The position numbers and the translations under genes were made by a program. Positions 1-12,800 of a DNA stretch of 64,000 nt are shown here, in pieces. How positions within the stretch are numbered: position 1 is the stretch's first letter; every line of letters starts with the position of its first letter. The notes beneath the pieces were generated by a model. That model was given only the letters and a program-made list of their open reading frames with translations, did no database searches and was not told where the DNA came from. Origin of the DNA: Euglena gracilis (taxonomy: Eukaryota; Euglenida; Euglenophyceae; Euglenales); the NCBI GenBank assembly GCA_039621445.1, contig CP154954.1:74536265-74600264 (forward strand), written 5' to 3'.

Positions 1-299
1 AAACTGAGTTGCGGCAGTTTTGGGATTACAGATGCCCCCAAAGCCGGGTCTCAGCGTTGGAAAAAAACTTGTGGAATTCTTCCAAAGAGCACGTCCACCT
101 CCCCCAAAATTGCCCATAGTTGGGAGTGGGATTAACCCCCCCCCAAACAACACCCTCCCCAAATAACACACCCCCAAATAACCCCCCCCTCGAGGGCCCC
201 AGTTCGGGTGCCCAAATAACACACCACGGGGGTGTTATTTGGGGGGGGGATTACCAATCACACCCAGAGACCGCACCCAAAGACAGACACGTGTGCCAG

Positions 300-432
300 G
301 CAGCGGCATGGGCCGGGGTGCCGGCCACCACAGTCTGCAGCTGTTCCTCGGAGCGGAGCTTGTACGCCGCCTGCAGTGCCCGCCCTGTGAAGTCCGGGGC
401 GTAGCGCAGCATCGCCGCGAGGCGCCCCAGTC
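300..432 (-). CDS. Gene A exon 14 (leftmost visible): [22 protein letters not shown]
   Basis: Minus-strand island reading [20 protein letters not shown] then [17 protein letters not shown], an amphipathic helical segment with strong GC3 bias. It is flanked on the right by the element starting CAGGGGG at 460 and on the left by G/C runs. No family recognised. It continues the gene A direction, but membership is inferred only from order and composition. Confidence 0.4.
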
Positions 433-1231
433 CACCCCCTTTGGCGATTCGGTGTCCGCCAGGGGGCGTTTTTTTTTTAAAGACTGGGGGGGTCCCCCCT
501 GGGGCCCTGCCCCCTCCCGGCTTTCCCCCGAAAACGGTCAAAATTCGCGAAAAATGCTAAAAATAGCATATTTTTCAAAAGTTTTTGGAAAAGAATATTC
601 CCCCTGGGGGACCCCCCCCCCCGGGAGGCTCGGCCGGACCCACGAGGGGGGGGGGGGGACTGCACACGGGCCGGTCAAAAACCGCACTGCAAAAAACTGC
701 AAAAAAAACTGCAAAAAAAAGCTGCAAAAAACTGCAAAAAAAAACCAAAACGTGAAAACTGCAAAAAAAATATGCACGGTGCATATTTCCCCTCCCGGAG
801 GTCCAAGACTAAAAAATCCCCTGGTTCCGCAAAGTTGAATTTGGGAAAGCGACGCTATGCCCCCCCAAGCAGCACAGAAGTTGCCCCTTTGCCTGTTTTT
901 TTTGGGGAGAAATTCAAAAAAGGATGAAGCCTAGGGAGGGGATTTGTTCAAAACAAAATAAATGAGCCTGACTTCAAGAATTGTACCATGTTGTTGACCT
1001 TGAATGTCGCAAATTGCCGATTGTCCAATGGGGAACTCCATTTCCAATCTTTCCTGCCTAAACTTGCCCCCCACCCTCAAATCCCAAACAAACAGAGACA
1101 AAAATAAGACAGACACATTTCTCTTTGAGAAGAAGGGTGAATTTTCAAAAAAAGTGGAAATTTCAGTGGCCCCAAGTTTTAGTGATGCAGAAAAAGTTGG
1201 AATAAAATATGAATAATGGAAAACAGGCAAT

Positions 1232-1262
<31 letters not shown>

Positions 1263-3793
1263 AAGAAGAAGAAGAAGAAGAAGAAGAAGAAGAAGAAGAA
1301 GAAGAAGAAGAAGAAGAAGAAGAAGAAGAAGAAGAAGAAGAAAAAGGAGGAGGAGGAGGAGGAGGAGGAGGAGGAGGAGGAGGAGGAGGAGGAGGAGGAG
1401 GAGGAGGAGGAGGAGGAGGAGGAGAGGAAAATGAAATACCCACAGTAGAAAAAAAACAGCAAATAGAAAAAAAATACACAATATTCAGTTGAATTTTGGA
1501 GACAATATCTTCCCTCTAATTATCTACGCACCACTAACCTATAATATACGCACCACTAACCTATAATATACACACCACTAACCTATAATATACGCACCAC
1601 TAACCTATACCATCGCCTTCCATGCATTCTCCCCATTCACGTGCGACCAGTACCTAGTATTGCACCCTTATTTGTTTTTCTCAAAGAGTTCGGCAATCAT
1701 CAAAAACAGGTCTGACTCCTCCGGAACCGATTCTGGACACAAAAGATTTGTTGGGCAATGCCCAAAGGAGGAAAATCCGTATCGAGGCCAGGCGTGCAGC
1801 TGATCCTGGCGGTCCATTCGCCCACTACGCCCATATGGCACACAGCGGGCTTACGGAGGGGAAACCGTTGGTGTACGGTGGGTGGGCTGGGGCCCCTCAG
1901 GCAGGCTGTGAAAGCCAGAGGAATCGGCAGTTGGCTTGGGGCTGACTTGAAGCCAGAGTGGGGGGGGGGGCACACAACTTTCCTGGTTTTTGTGCCTGTC
2001 TGTTCTGACTTTGTGCCTAAACCCACCCACCCGCTTTTTCAAAAACATGACCCCCCGCAGGGGTCGACCTGTCCCTCAATCTACCCCCCCCCCGGACTTT
2101 CACCTGACACCTGACAGGTTGGCCGGTACTGGGACCCTGACAGTTTCCCGGCAGGACCCTGACAGTTTCCCCTGCAGGACCCTGACAGGTTCTCGGGCAT
2201 GACAGTTGCCCCAGGGGGGAGGTTGGTATATTCAAAAGGTTGGGAATATGCAATAAGGCATATGCAATGGAAAAAAAAATGCAACAGAATGTAAAAATCA
2301 AAAGTTGAAAGTTGCATGTAAAATCCTTTAGGAGCTCCCCAGGGTTGTACAACGTTCTGCTGGAGAGGAATTAGAAAACTTATAAGCTCCTCCAGGGAAA
2401 TGTTTTTGAGCTTTTCACAGATTTTTCTTCATACAAAAAAACCCGCAAATTATACAATCCCCACTGCCAAAACCCACCCAAAATGAGTCCTTGAAAAAAT
2501 ATTGACCGTGTTGGATTGACCCACAGCCCCACCCCAACCCCACGGAGTGGGGGGGGGGGTCCGGTGGCCCAAAAACCCACCTGCCACATTGGAGGTGCCA
2601 GTGTTTGGTGGGGGGTCCCTCAACCAGGTTTTTTAAAAAAAAATCTGTGAGTTGGGGGGGAAGGGGTGAATTGGTCTCGTCCCCCCCCCAATTTTTTTTC
2701 TAGTTGCAACCACACCAGCAAATTTGCGACAGACTCCAATTAGAAACGGTGGAGAAGCCTTGCGCATCTCCGGTATCCTCAGCTCAGCGCAAAGCCGAAT
2801 TTTTCGGCCGCGACACTTCGCACTGCTTTGGGACAGTTGTTCAATACAGTTAATCAAAAAGTGCTATTTTTTTGGCATAAAGTGCCGATGGGAAAATATT
2901 TTTGTGTGGGTGAAGGGTGCATGAACTCCTGCCTCCTGAGTGCCACACCCGAACAGCAAACTTCCACCACACATCGAATACTGAGGCCAGCCCCGGCGGG
3001 CCGTTAAGAAGCAGGATGGGCTGGCTGGCGTTGGAGACGTTGCCGCCGAACGAGTCCTGGAAGCCGCCCGGGTTCAGCGCCACGAGGGCGGGGTCCAGCC
3101 GGCGGCAGGGGCCGGGCCGGAGCGGCTCCTAATTTGGCTCCCCATCAACTTGGCTCCACCCCCCTCAGTTAGAAGGTGACACCTCGGCTTGTCATGTCGG
3201 GAGGCACCCAGAGGCCTGCCGAGGAAATCGTCACCAAGGCGGGCAGCCAAAACGGCCCAAAATTCGATGACGTTGGACGTTGGACATAAGCACGCCTTGC
3301 CATTTGACGCTTTTTTTTCTGGAGACCCAAACTCTGTTTCTGGCTGCCGTCTGCTGTTTAGGCGGTGTTAACTCTTCGGGTGGTACTTGCAATTACCCCC
3401 CCCCCGGAAGTTGTCACCAACAAGTCAGAGTAGCAACGACTAGGTGACAAATTCTCAACGTGACAAGTCAGCAGGCACAGGGGAAGGTGAAAAATTCCCA
3501 CTGGTCCATTGGTGGGGGGGTTCCGGCTTGCTCCTAGGCAGGTCTGGATGTCACCTTCCAGGATGCGTACCAGAGTGGGAATATCGAGCACCAGGTCACG
3601 ATCTGGGCTGAGTGGTTTCAGTTCAGATTCTCAGTTGGACACCATGCGTGCATAAATGCAATTGGAATGTGTGTATGTGTGCATGCATGGATGGAGGGAG
3701 GGAGGGAGGGTGGGTGGGAGGGAGGGATGTCTGCCTGTCTGTCTGTCTGTCTGTCTGTCCATCTGCCTGTCGGTCTGTCTGTTAGTGTGTCTA

Positions 3794-3824
<31 letters not shown>

Positions 3825-6800
3825 GCTAGAAAACCCACTAGCCAAATTTGGACTAGCTGCAGTCCAGCCCCCCCCCCCGGGGGGGTACTGCAATCCCTTA
3901 AGCAAAAGCCTGCCCGGGGGGCTCGGCCAGACTCTCCCAGCCCCCCGGGGGGTCCAAGGTTAAAAAAAAACCCTGGTACATACGCACAAATGTACATGTG
4001 TGTATGTGATTTTTGAGTAAAATTGATATAGGATAGAAATGGCGGGTTTGGGAATTTGTACACTTCTTCTGGAGGGGACTTTTAAATTTGTTAATTTTGC
4101 AACATGGGTGTATATTTTGAGCTGTTATTCACATTCTTTCTCAACAAAAACGTCCAATAACCTGTAATTGTAATTTTGGGACCATGCTGATTCTGGAGAT
4201 ATGGATGTAATTTCTTGTGTGAAAATTCCAAAACCAGCAAACAGAAATCGGGAAAAAGACTAAAAAAAAAGGCCAAAAAATTGCCAAAACTTTGCCACAA
4301 ACTGCTAAATTTAGCAAGTTTTGACAAACTTGCAACAATTCGTAAAAAAAAAGGCATTTTGGTGCCCTGTTTGAGAAATCATTTTCCCTTGCATTTCTGG
4401 TTCACGCGGAACAATTGCGGAAAAGAAAAAAATTGCGAAAAAATTGCAGAGAAATCGTGGAAAAAATGCAAAATTGAGGAAATAGGGGGGAAATTGCAGC
4501 TATCAGGATTTAGTCTCTCTCTGGGGATGGAATCCTGCAAGGCTGCCCAACCTAGTCAGACAACAAACCCCACCCAGCCCAGGGCGTACTGGCTGATGAC
4601 CACCACCGCCACGCCGGCGAACAGCAGTGTGGCGGCCCCGGCGGGCGGGGCCAGGCCGGGCTGCCGCACCGCGACGAACTGGTTGGCGGCCAGCGCCGCC
4701 GCGACGGCGTCCGACGTGTTGAGGGGGCTGGAGGTGTACTCCATCGGGGGGGCAGGAGCCGTCAGCGGGAGGCGTCTGTTGACCAACACCGGGGGAAGGA
4801 GGGGAGGGCGGTGGCTTGTGGTTTGGGGTGCCCTGGCCGTTGCATGCACACACACCCTTGGTTGCACTACCGGCGCTAACTTCGCTTCTGGCCCAGTTTG
4901 TGTGGTGAGTGGCCAGGGACCCCTAAGACCAGTGCTCTTATCTTGCTCCCACTGGTCGGGTGAGCAACTCTGGTGTAATTCCAGCGCTGCATACACACCC
5001 CCTACGGGGGTCGGGTTTGGGCTCTGGTGCCTGCCCAAACAAACAAATTTCGCATCATCACCATTTCGCAAATGTAGCCATTTTCGGGCTGCCGGCGCCT
5101 TTGGTGCTGGGGGGTGTGCTGTAGCACTACCCACCCCAAAACCCCTAAAGAGCCTGCTAGGGGCAGGCACCCTATAGCACCCACCCACCCCCGCCTGGTG
5201 GGTAAGCACAAGCATGCCCCCCCCCCTCTTCCTCCAGTGCCTCCTGTGACACCCTGGGATGGCGCCGTCCGGTGTCATCCCAATTCATCCTATCAGTTCT
5301 TTAGGCACCCCCCCGGGGGGGGGGGGGTAGGGGTCCAGGGGTGACCCAGAAAATTTTCATTGAAAATTGCCTTTTCCGGGCCCCCGGCGCCAGGGTCGTA
5401 TGGGGGTGCCTTCTATGGACAGGCACCCCCCAAAACCCTTCCTCCCCCCCCCCCGCCGGGGGGGGGGTCGGATCGGGTGCTATGGTGGCTGCCCCTAGCA
5501 CCCCCCCCCCCGTGGGGTAGGCACCCGACTAAGCACAAGCCGGGGGGGGGGGGATTGGATGAATAAGAAATGAAGGAAAAACCCTCTGAAAAGCAAAAAC
5601 TTTCGAATCACGTAACACCAACTGACCCACTGCAGTTGACAGGAATATCTGGAGGGGCAGTGTTGACAAGTGTTAAGGGCATTTACCGCCTTACCAACCT
5701 TACCCTGTCAACCATCCACTCCTGCCCCCCCCCCAAACGTTGCCTGACTGGTCTCAAACTCTGCTGGTCGGGACTGGGACGCTTCATGATCCTGGTGGGG
5801 ACATTTTTTCCAGGCGGGATACTTTGCCAGGTGTGTGCAATTTCGTCAGGCGTAGCAATTTCCCGACCCGACAAGTTCCTGGGCATGACACCTTCCCGGC
5901 GTGACAATTTCCCAGCATGAAGAACGGAAAGGGTGGCTCCTGGGGGACAGTTGCGGTTGGGTCGTGGCATACACCTCCGCCAGCCCCTCAAGTACGGGGG
6001 CAGGCCGGCTGCAGGGACAGCGTTGGCGAGTGGCGTTCCAAGGTTTGTCACAATACACGGGGTTTCTGGTTTGAGGGTCACCCCTGCCGCCCCCCCCCCA
6101 ACGCATTGCTTACGAGCCACCCCCGGAGGGGGAGTAGAGGTTGCTTTTTCCTTTGACCTTGAGACAGACATTCATTTAGTGTGGTTCACCCGGTGCAAAG
6201 CACTGGGCCAAAAAGTTTCGACCCCCCACCAAAACAGCCAAAAATGCCATTTTGGGCACTTTTTGGGGAAAAAAGGGAAAATGAAAAAAATATTTTCGGC
6301 GCAAAGCGCCGGGAAGAAAAAATTGAACTTTTGGGGCCGGGGAGCTTTGGGGGCCGGGGTCCGCCCCTCTGGGGGTGGTGGTCGAAATGTGTGGACAGGG
6401 GCAGGGACATATTCCGGTCGGCCAAAAAAATTTTTTCCGGGGTTTTATTTCGGTTTATTCTGGGTTATTTTGGTTTATTCCGGAAGTTATTCCGGTTTAT
6501 TCCGGTCAATTTCTGTCTGAATGGACTTAGGGTTTGAAATAAAATTGGACGAGGCGCTCACCTGGGCTTCAGGAATAGAGATGCATTCCTTGGTTGCCCA
6601 TCCCGCCAAGTGGTCACTTCGCACTTGGTGATGCGGGTTTGCACACCACAGCAGATCCCGGCCTTTCTGGGACAAACAAGCAGGTGAAAATTGGTGCTCG
6701 TGGTTTTCTCTTGAGACGGGCCCCTGGCATCGCTGTCTCTTTTCCTCCCAAAAATTGTCCCGCTGAGTGTCCTAGGCCCTGTTGTGTCTCCCTCATTTTT

Positions 6801-9800
6801 GAAGCCTTGACTGTGTTCCCCAGATGGTGTTACACAGGCCAGGTGACTTTTGGCCTGCTTTATTGCTTTTTTAGGATCTGCAATCTGTCTGTGAAGGTTT
6901 GCCTGCTGAGGTGTCCGCTTCGGCGCAACAGCCATGCAAATTTTGAATTTTAAAATTTGTATAATTTTTATTGCGCCGTGGCGCAATGGAAACCTTAAAT
7001 TTTCTTTCTACATGAGCGTGTTTTCTTTGCGGATGCGCAATGAAAACATATTTTGATGCATATGTTGTTATTATTGCCTGTGCGTAATGATCTCCCACAT
7101 GTATACCACATCACACACATACATACACACATACAGACCACACACACCATATGTTGATTGCATACGTTGTTATTATTATAATTGCGTAATGATCTCCCAC
7201 ATTTAGAATCACAAAAAAATTAAAATCATTGCGCCAAAACGCAATGCTTTTTACTTTTTGTAATGAAAAAAAAAAGTTTGCGCCATGGCGCAACTGCGCA
7301 ATGGAGTTCCCTCATTTCATTACCCGGCACTTTGGGGTTATGCACACTGGGCCCAGGGAGCCCTGTGCCCGTACAGTGTAGAGGTCCAAGTCGTTCTTTT
7401 CGTCCTAACCTGGGGTTTGAACCTTTTTCAAAATGGATCACAGGCTTAAAAACACCAAGAGGGCCTGTTTCCTGGGTCCCAATAACCGCAAATGATGTAC
7501 GTGCCACTGTGGAGGGTACCCACAGAACCACCAGAGGGCCAAAAGGGTGGGTTTCACTGCCGGGTTTCAAAAAGAATGCAACGTTGCGCTTAAGCGCAAT
7601 GCAAATATCAAAACCTTAGGTGCGAGTTAGGCCGCCTAAGAGTGTTATTACCCCCTGATTGAAAGATGATTCGCTTTGTCCAATGGGATCTCTGCCCCCA
7701 AAAATCGATGTTTATAGAGTTCTAGTTCATGTCTCTTCAAAAAGAACTCAGGGACAAACATTCACTAAATGCAGCCCCACAAGTGGGGATAAAATCCAAA
7801 CAAAAAAATGCTTTCACCTAGGGGGAAAAAAGGCAAAATGAAGGTGTGCTCCTGATATTAAATGCCGACTGCGCTACGCTTGCGCTCCTTTGTTGCTGTT
7901 GTGATTTTGAAACCTGAAAATATATCAAACTACACCCCCCCCCTTGTCCTTGACACGCCAAAGTACGGGGAAAGTGCGGTTGACACGGGGTGTGTGTCAT
8001 GGACACGCCGTGTCATGGGAACCGTACCACAAAACATGCAGTAAAATGATGGCCAGGTAATCTGGGTAATCCCAATCACCATAGCATCAACAATAACTCC
8101 CAGCGCTCATATCTCATTAAATCACCACACTCAAAAGAAGATGAGTCCAAAGCCATGGTTCTATGCAGAAAATGGCAACCAATCAGCTCCAGAGACGTGA
8201 AGTGTGTCAAAAATACTTTACTCTTTTTAGGTACGGGAAAAGTGCGGTTGACATGGGGGGTGTGTCATGGACAAGGCGTGTCAAGGACAAGGGGGGGGGG
8301 GGAATGTACCTTCATTGCCTTTGTGCCTTGCAGAATTTTCAAGCCATTGGCTGGCACTTTTATTCTGGTTATTCCGGTTGATTCCGGTTTATTCCGGACC
8401 GACCGGAATATCTCCCTGCCCCTGGTGTGGACCTCCCCAGAGGGAGGCTCGATATGAGGAGAGCGCACGGACCCACCTCCCAAACCTCCCCCCCCCAAGG
8501 TCACCAATCTTGAAGAAAAAAAACCTCTGACTGAGGGAGATGGGGGTGAAGGGCAGGCTTTTTGTCCCACTCATGAGCCGGGAGCCCAGAAGACCCAGAA
8601 GGGCGATTGCTTAAGCAGCCAACATTCATCTGTGGGTAGGGGGGGCTAGATAAGGGGTTTTATTCAAGACCGGGGGAGGGGGGTCCTCCCCACGCACCAA
8701 CCCCCTGGGGGGCCCCCCCGGGGGTCCTGGGGGACCCATGGAAAAAAAATGGCCAAAAAATCTCGCGAAAAGTGCTAAAACAGCACTTTTTCAAAAAAAA
8801 TTCGGCGCCTTCGGCGCCGAAAAGTATACCCCCCCCCCCTCCGGGAGGACCCCCCTGTGTGCACTGTGGCTGTTTTTTGGTGCGTTTTATCCCTTCTTCT
8901 GGCCTGGCCGGGGGGGCTCGGCCGGACCCACCCACCCTACCCCCGGGGTACACGGCTAAAAAAACCCCCTGGGCTATATAAGGGGGGGACCCAAGTCGGC
9001 AATGTGGGGCACACACACAGCCCGGCCTGGGGGTGGGCCACGCTGGCTTCCCCGGCAGCGGTGACCTCTTGCGCCTGCGCCGCCTGGAACACCGGCTGGC
9101 CGAGACAGGTGACGTCCGACACCAGCCGCTGAAAGGGCAGCTCTTCCCCGCGCCAAGGGGGCAGTTGGCCAACCTTGCCTGGATTGGGAAGGGCCAACTT
9201 TTAACATGTACATAAAACGGGAAAATATCTACACATACATGAATATATGCATATGCATACATGCATACATACATGTACATAAATATGTATATATTATATA
9301 AAAATACATTCATATATATCAAAATAATAATAAAAATATAACAATGGCAGCCCCATACCTGTGGGACCTCCTGAGGGTGGTCCCAGTAGTTTGACCTGGG
9401 GCGGGGTCATACATGTATGGTGCGGTCGGATGCGCTGTTTTCAGTCAAGATTGGGGCTAATTCCAGGAGTAGGGTCAGGGTCAGGACTGGGACCTAGTTA
9501 GGCCTGGATTTAGCTCTAATTTTCGCCCTAACTTTAGCGTAAATGGGGTCGAAATTTTGGCCAAAAACAATCTAACATTAACCCCGACCCTGACAACGGC
9601 CGGAACCCTACCCCTATCCCCAAACTGTACCCCAACCATAACTGCCAAAATAAGCAGTGTTTTCCAGTTCCGTGCCCTTTGTCGGAACAAGAAGACAAAT
9701 TGTTTCCATGCTGACGCCATCAGCTCAGCAGCCTTAAACCAGGACCACGGCAGAACTTGTAAGAGAGAAATGAATGCGGGTCAAAGAGGATGGCCAACAG

Positions 9801-12800
9801 CCCGCCCATTCATATCTTCCTGGGCACGTGGGGGCACAAAAACAGTAGACGGGGGATCCGCCTCGGTTTCCGATGAGCCGCGAGGCAGTGCCGCCGGCGG
9901 ACCACGATGTCGAGCACGACGCTCGGGGGTTGCACGGAGTACTGCGCCTCCGCGATGCTTTGGATTGCCGGGCAGGAGCCGGCCCAGAGGGGCAGTCGCC
10001 AGAGTTTCGACCTTTTTGGCGTGAGGTGCCCCCCCCCTAAGACTGGGTGGATCAGAAATTGGGGGGGTCCAGGCCATTGCACTTGGTGACCCCCCAAGGG
10101 TCACCAAGTGGGGGGGGGGGCCTTTTGCCCAGGCCCACCCACCCACTCTTTTTGAAAACCGATGCAACCACCCCCCCCCGACCAACCCACCCAAAGCCCA
10201 CTCAAAATCGGCGGAAAACCCCCGAGCAAATTCTCCGGCCTGGCCTTCACCGGGCCAAAATCTGACCCGTGGTGCACCCCATCCCTCCCCGGGGATGAGG
10301 GGTCCAGTGGCCGCAACCCACACCCACAGGACCTCCCCCCCCCCCCCGTGTCGGTCCGGACCACCCCCCTTGGCAGGTGGGGGGGTCCGATACCCCCCCA
10401 GTCCAGGGGGGGGGGGGGGACACCCCCGGGGGGGGGGGGGGACCGGCGAGGGTCCGCCCCCAGGGGTGGGGGTGGGTCGGGCCAAGTGACTTCCAACCTT
10501 AGAGTGTGTTGTGACCATACCATTGCTTAGCGACCCCCCGGGGGGGGGAGGGGGGTCACTTTCCACTCCGAAAAAAACAGTCAGTCACTTTTTTCGGCCA
10601 AGCCAGTCAGTCACTTTACCCCCCCGGGGGGGGGGTCGACCACTCAGGAAAACCAGTCACTTTTTGGCCTTTCAAGGCCATTTTTGGCCAAAATTTTCTC
10701 CGGCGCCTTCGGCGCCGGTTGGCCACTCAGCCACTTTTGGGTGATTTCTGGCCTACCCCACCCCCCGGGGGGAGGGGGGTCACAGCCAAAAACCAGTCAG
10801 TCACTCTGAAAAAAACCAGTCAGTCACCCCCGGGGGGGGGGTTAAGCAATGGTCTGGTTCTGACACATCAGCGCGGACATGGCCTGGTGACAAGTACATA
10901 ACGAGGCAGAAAAACGAAAATTTCTACAACTGGAAACACGCGTTCCATGTTAAGCGGGGCTTCTCATAAAACCCGCGGATAAATAAATAATAATAGACAC
11001 TCGGCAAGTCCAGTAACAGGCACAGCACCCCCACACAGAGAAGAGCCGGCCTGATGGGGATTCAACAACAACGTCGGGAAAGAATTTTAGGTAAAAACAT
11101 AATAGTGGACACACCTCACTTCTTTTTTTATCTCTGGCGGAAAAAAATGGCATCCTCCCCACAGGGTCACACCTTTGAAAGTCACTCTTGGGTGGATTTT
11201 GGTTTGGTGAGGCAGTGATGATAACGTGGGTTGAGCCATGAAATGAACTTTTCCTAACTGTGGGAGAGGTCCGTGCTATTTCTTTTCGCAACGCACTGCG
11301 TCTTTTGTTGCTTTGCAATGCATTTGTGGCATTAGGGGCATGGGGGGTGCTTGTTGCGCAAGGGAAAATTAAAAATGAAATTTATTAAAAAAAATCAAAA
11401 AATTGAAAATTAAAAGTAGCTTCAAAATTTGGTGGCAATGCAGCAATGCGTGGTGTACCCATGACACTTCATCCCGCAGGTATGCGACAAAAAAAAATAG
11501 CTCAAACGTACCGCCAATGAGCGCTGGGAAGCCGCCCTCCTGGCTACATTGGCCGTCAGGAACCACTGCCAGAACGCCACCGTGTTCCGGACGTTAGCAC
11601 ACGTGGCGCCGGCCCGCAGGGTGGATGTCCGCAGGGCGATGTACGTGTACGTCACGATGGGCCATGCGTTGACGCCGAGGGCATAGTTCAGGTCCGCGGT
11701 GAGGTGGCCAAAGGCAACCTTCCGACCAGGGGATTTCTTAAGGACCCCGGGGGGGGGGGGTCCAGCCTCCGGCTGGCAAAAAAGCTGCTTGCTGGATTTG
11801 AGCTGGCTGTCTGGACCCCCCCACCGGGGGGGTGGGGGTGGGGGGGGGGGGATCCGGGGCTGGAGGGGGCTGGTCTCGGCTGGGTCCGTGAAAAACAAAT
11901 TTTTTCTAAAAAATTTTGCCATTTTCGACATTTTGGTGGATGGAGCTAGATTAAGGCTGGGGGGCTGTGATGGAGGAAGCTGTGTGAGTGGAAAAAATGC
12001 AGGGATAGGTGACCTGGGCAGCCCGTTTGGTTGGCCTGGCCTTCGGCCGGCTGGCCCGGCCTCCGGCCGGGCTGGACCCGACTTTATTTCACTCGACCCC
12101 TGGGGGGGGGTTCCAGCCCGAATTTGGGCTGCTGGCTGGATTTGAACTGGCTGGCTGGACCCCCCCGGGGGTAGGGTACCCTCCCGCTTGAGAAATCCCC
12201 TGCTTCCGACAGAAGGGCTGTGTGATTCTCTTGGAATTAACATACCCCGCCTGAAAATTCCAAAAAGAAGTGAAAATACAAGAAATAAAAGCCCAAATCC
12301 AGCTGGGATGGAAATTGGAATTTCATCCGCGTCTCGGCACCTTACTACCCCAGTCCCAGCCCCTGAGAAATTTTCATCTCGTTGAGGACCCTGAATGTTC
12401 CTCTCCGGGTTTCTCAGGTGGCGCCTTACCCTGGATGAAGGAGTGTGCGCTCTCTTTGCATGAATTTGCAACGCGTGCCTGTGTGACTTCCTGTTAATGT
12501 GTCCCTGCACAGGTTAGATGTGTTTCTATTTGTGGCTGTGCACATAAACATATAGCATTCCTTCTGCGAACGGGTGCAACAGTTCCAGACGACGGGTGTC
12601 TGCTGAGACAAGCTGATTTCAACGAGAATGTATACTATTGTTATTATAATTCTGTCTCAGTATGGATTGCATAGCAAACCCTGCACCCCCCCCCCCCCCA
12701 AAGCTGGGTGGCCATCACTATGTCAAGCAACTGAACACGAAAGGATGCCAAGCTGAGAAGGGTCGTCACCGTTGTTGCCGAACGCAACGTCAGGGTCCCG

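Larger units (their letters stand above)
824..3000. other. Gene A intron DNA, no exon seen
   Basis: Holds the microsatellite at 1,231, the tandem repeat at 1,523, the CCCTGACAG block and G-runs. No convincing coding island. Confidence 0.6.
5546..8640. other. Gene A intron DNA with element remnants
   Basis: Apart from the inverted arms (6,398 and 8,360), the 6.77-kb element and CCCTGACAG-type words (5,820-5,920), I see no gene. Confidence 0.6.

Noticed and set aside
4215-5177. A 320-codon plus-strand open frame
   Set aside because: It runs across A-rich repeat, the antisense of gene A exon 12 and a hAT-like remnant; the minus-strand frame gives the membrane-like exon with a splice donor.
8644-8979. 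Promoter/TATA box from ctatataagg at 8,973
   Set aside because: The word is part of the target duplication of a hAT-like element (ggctatat), and no transcript start or gene follows on the plus strand.
11422-12510. A 362-codon minus-strand open frame
   Set aside because: It reads through gene A exon 9 into the hAT-like element and G-runs; only the 11,548-11,718 part matches the PstS family.
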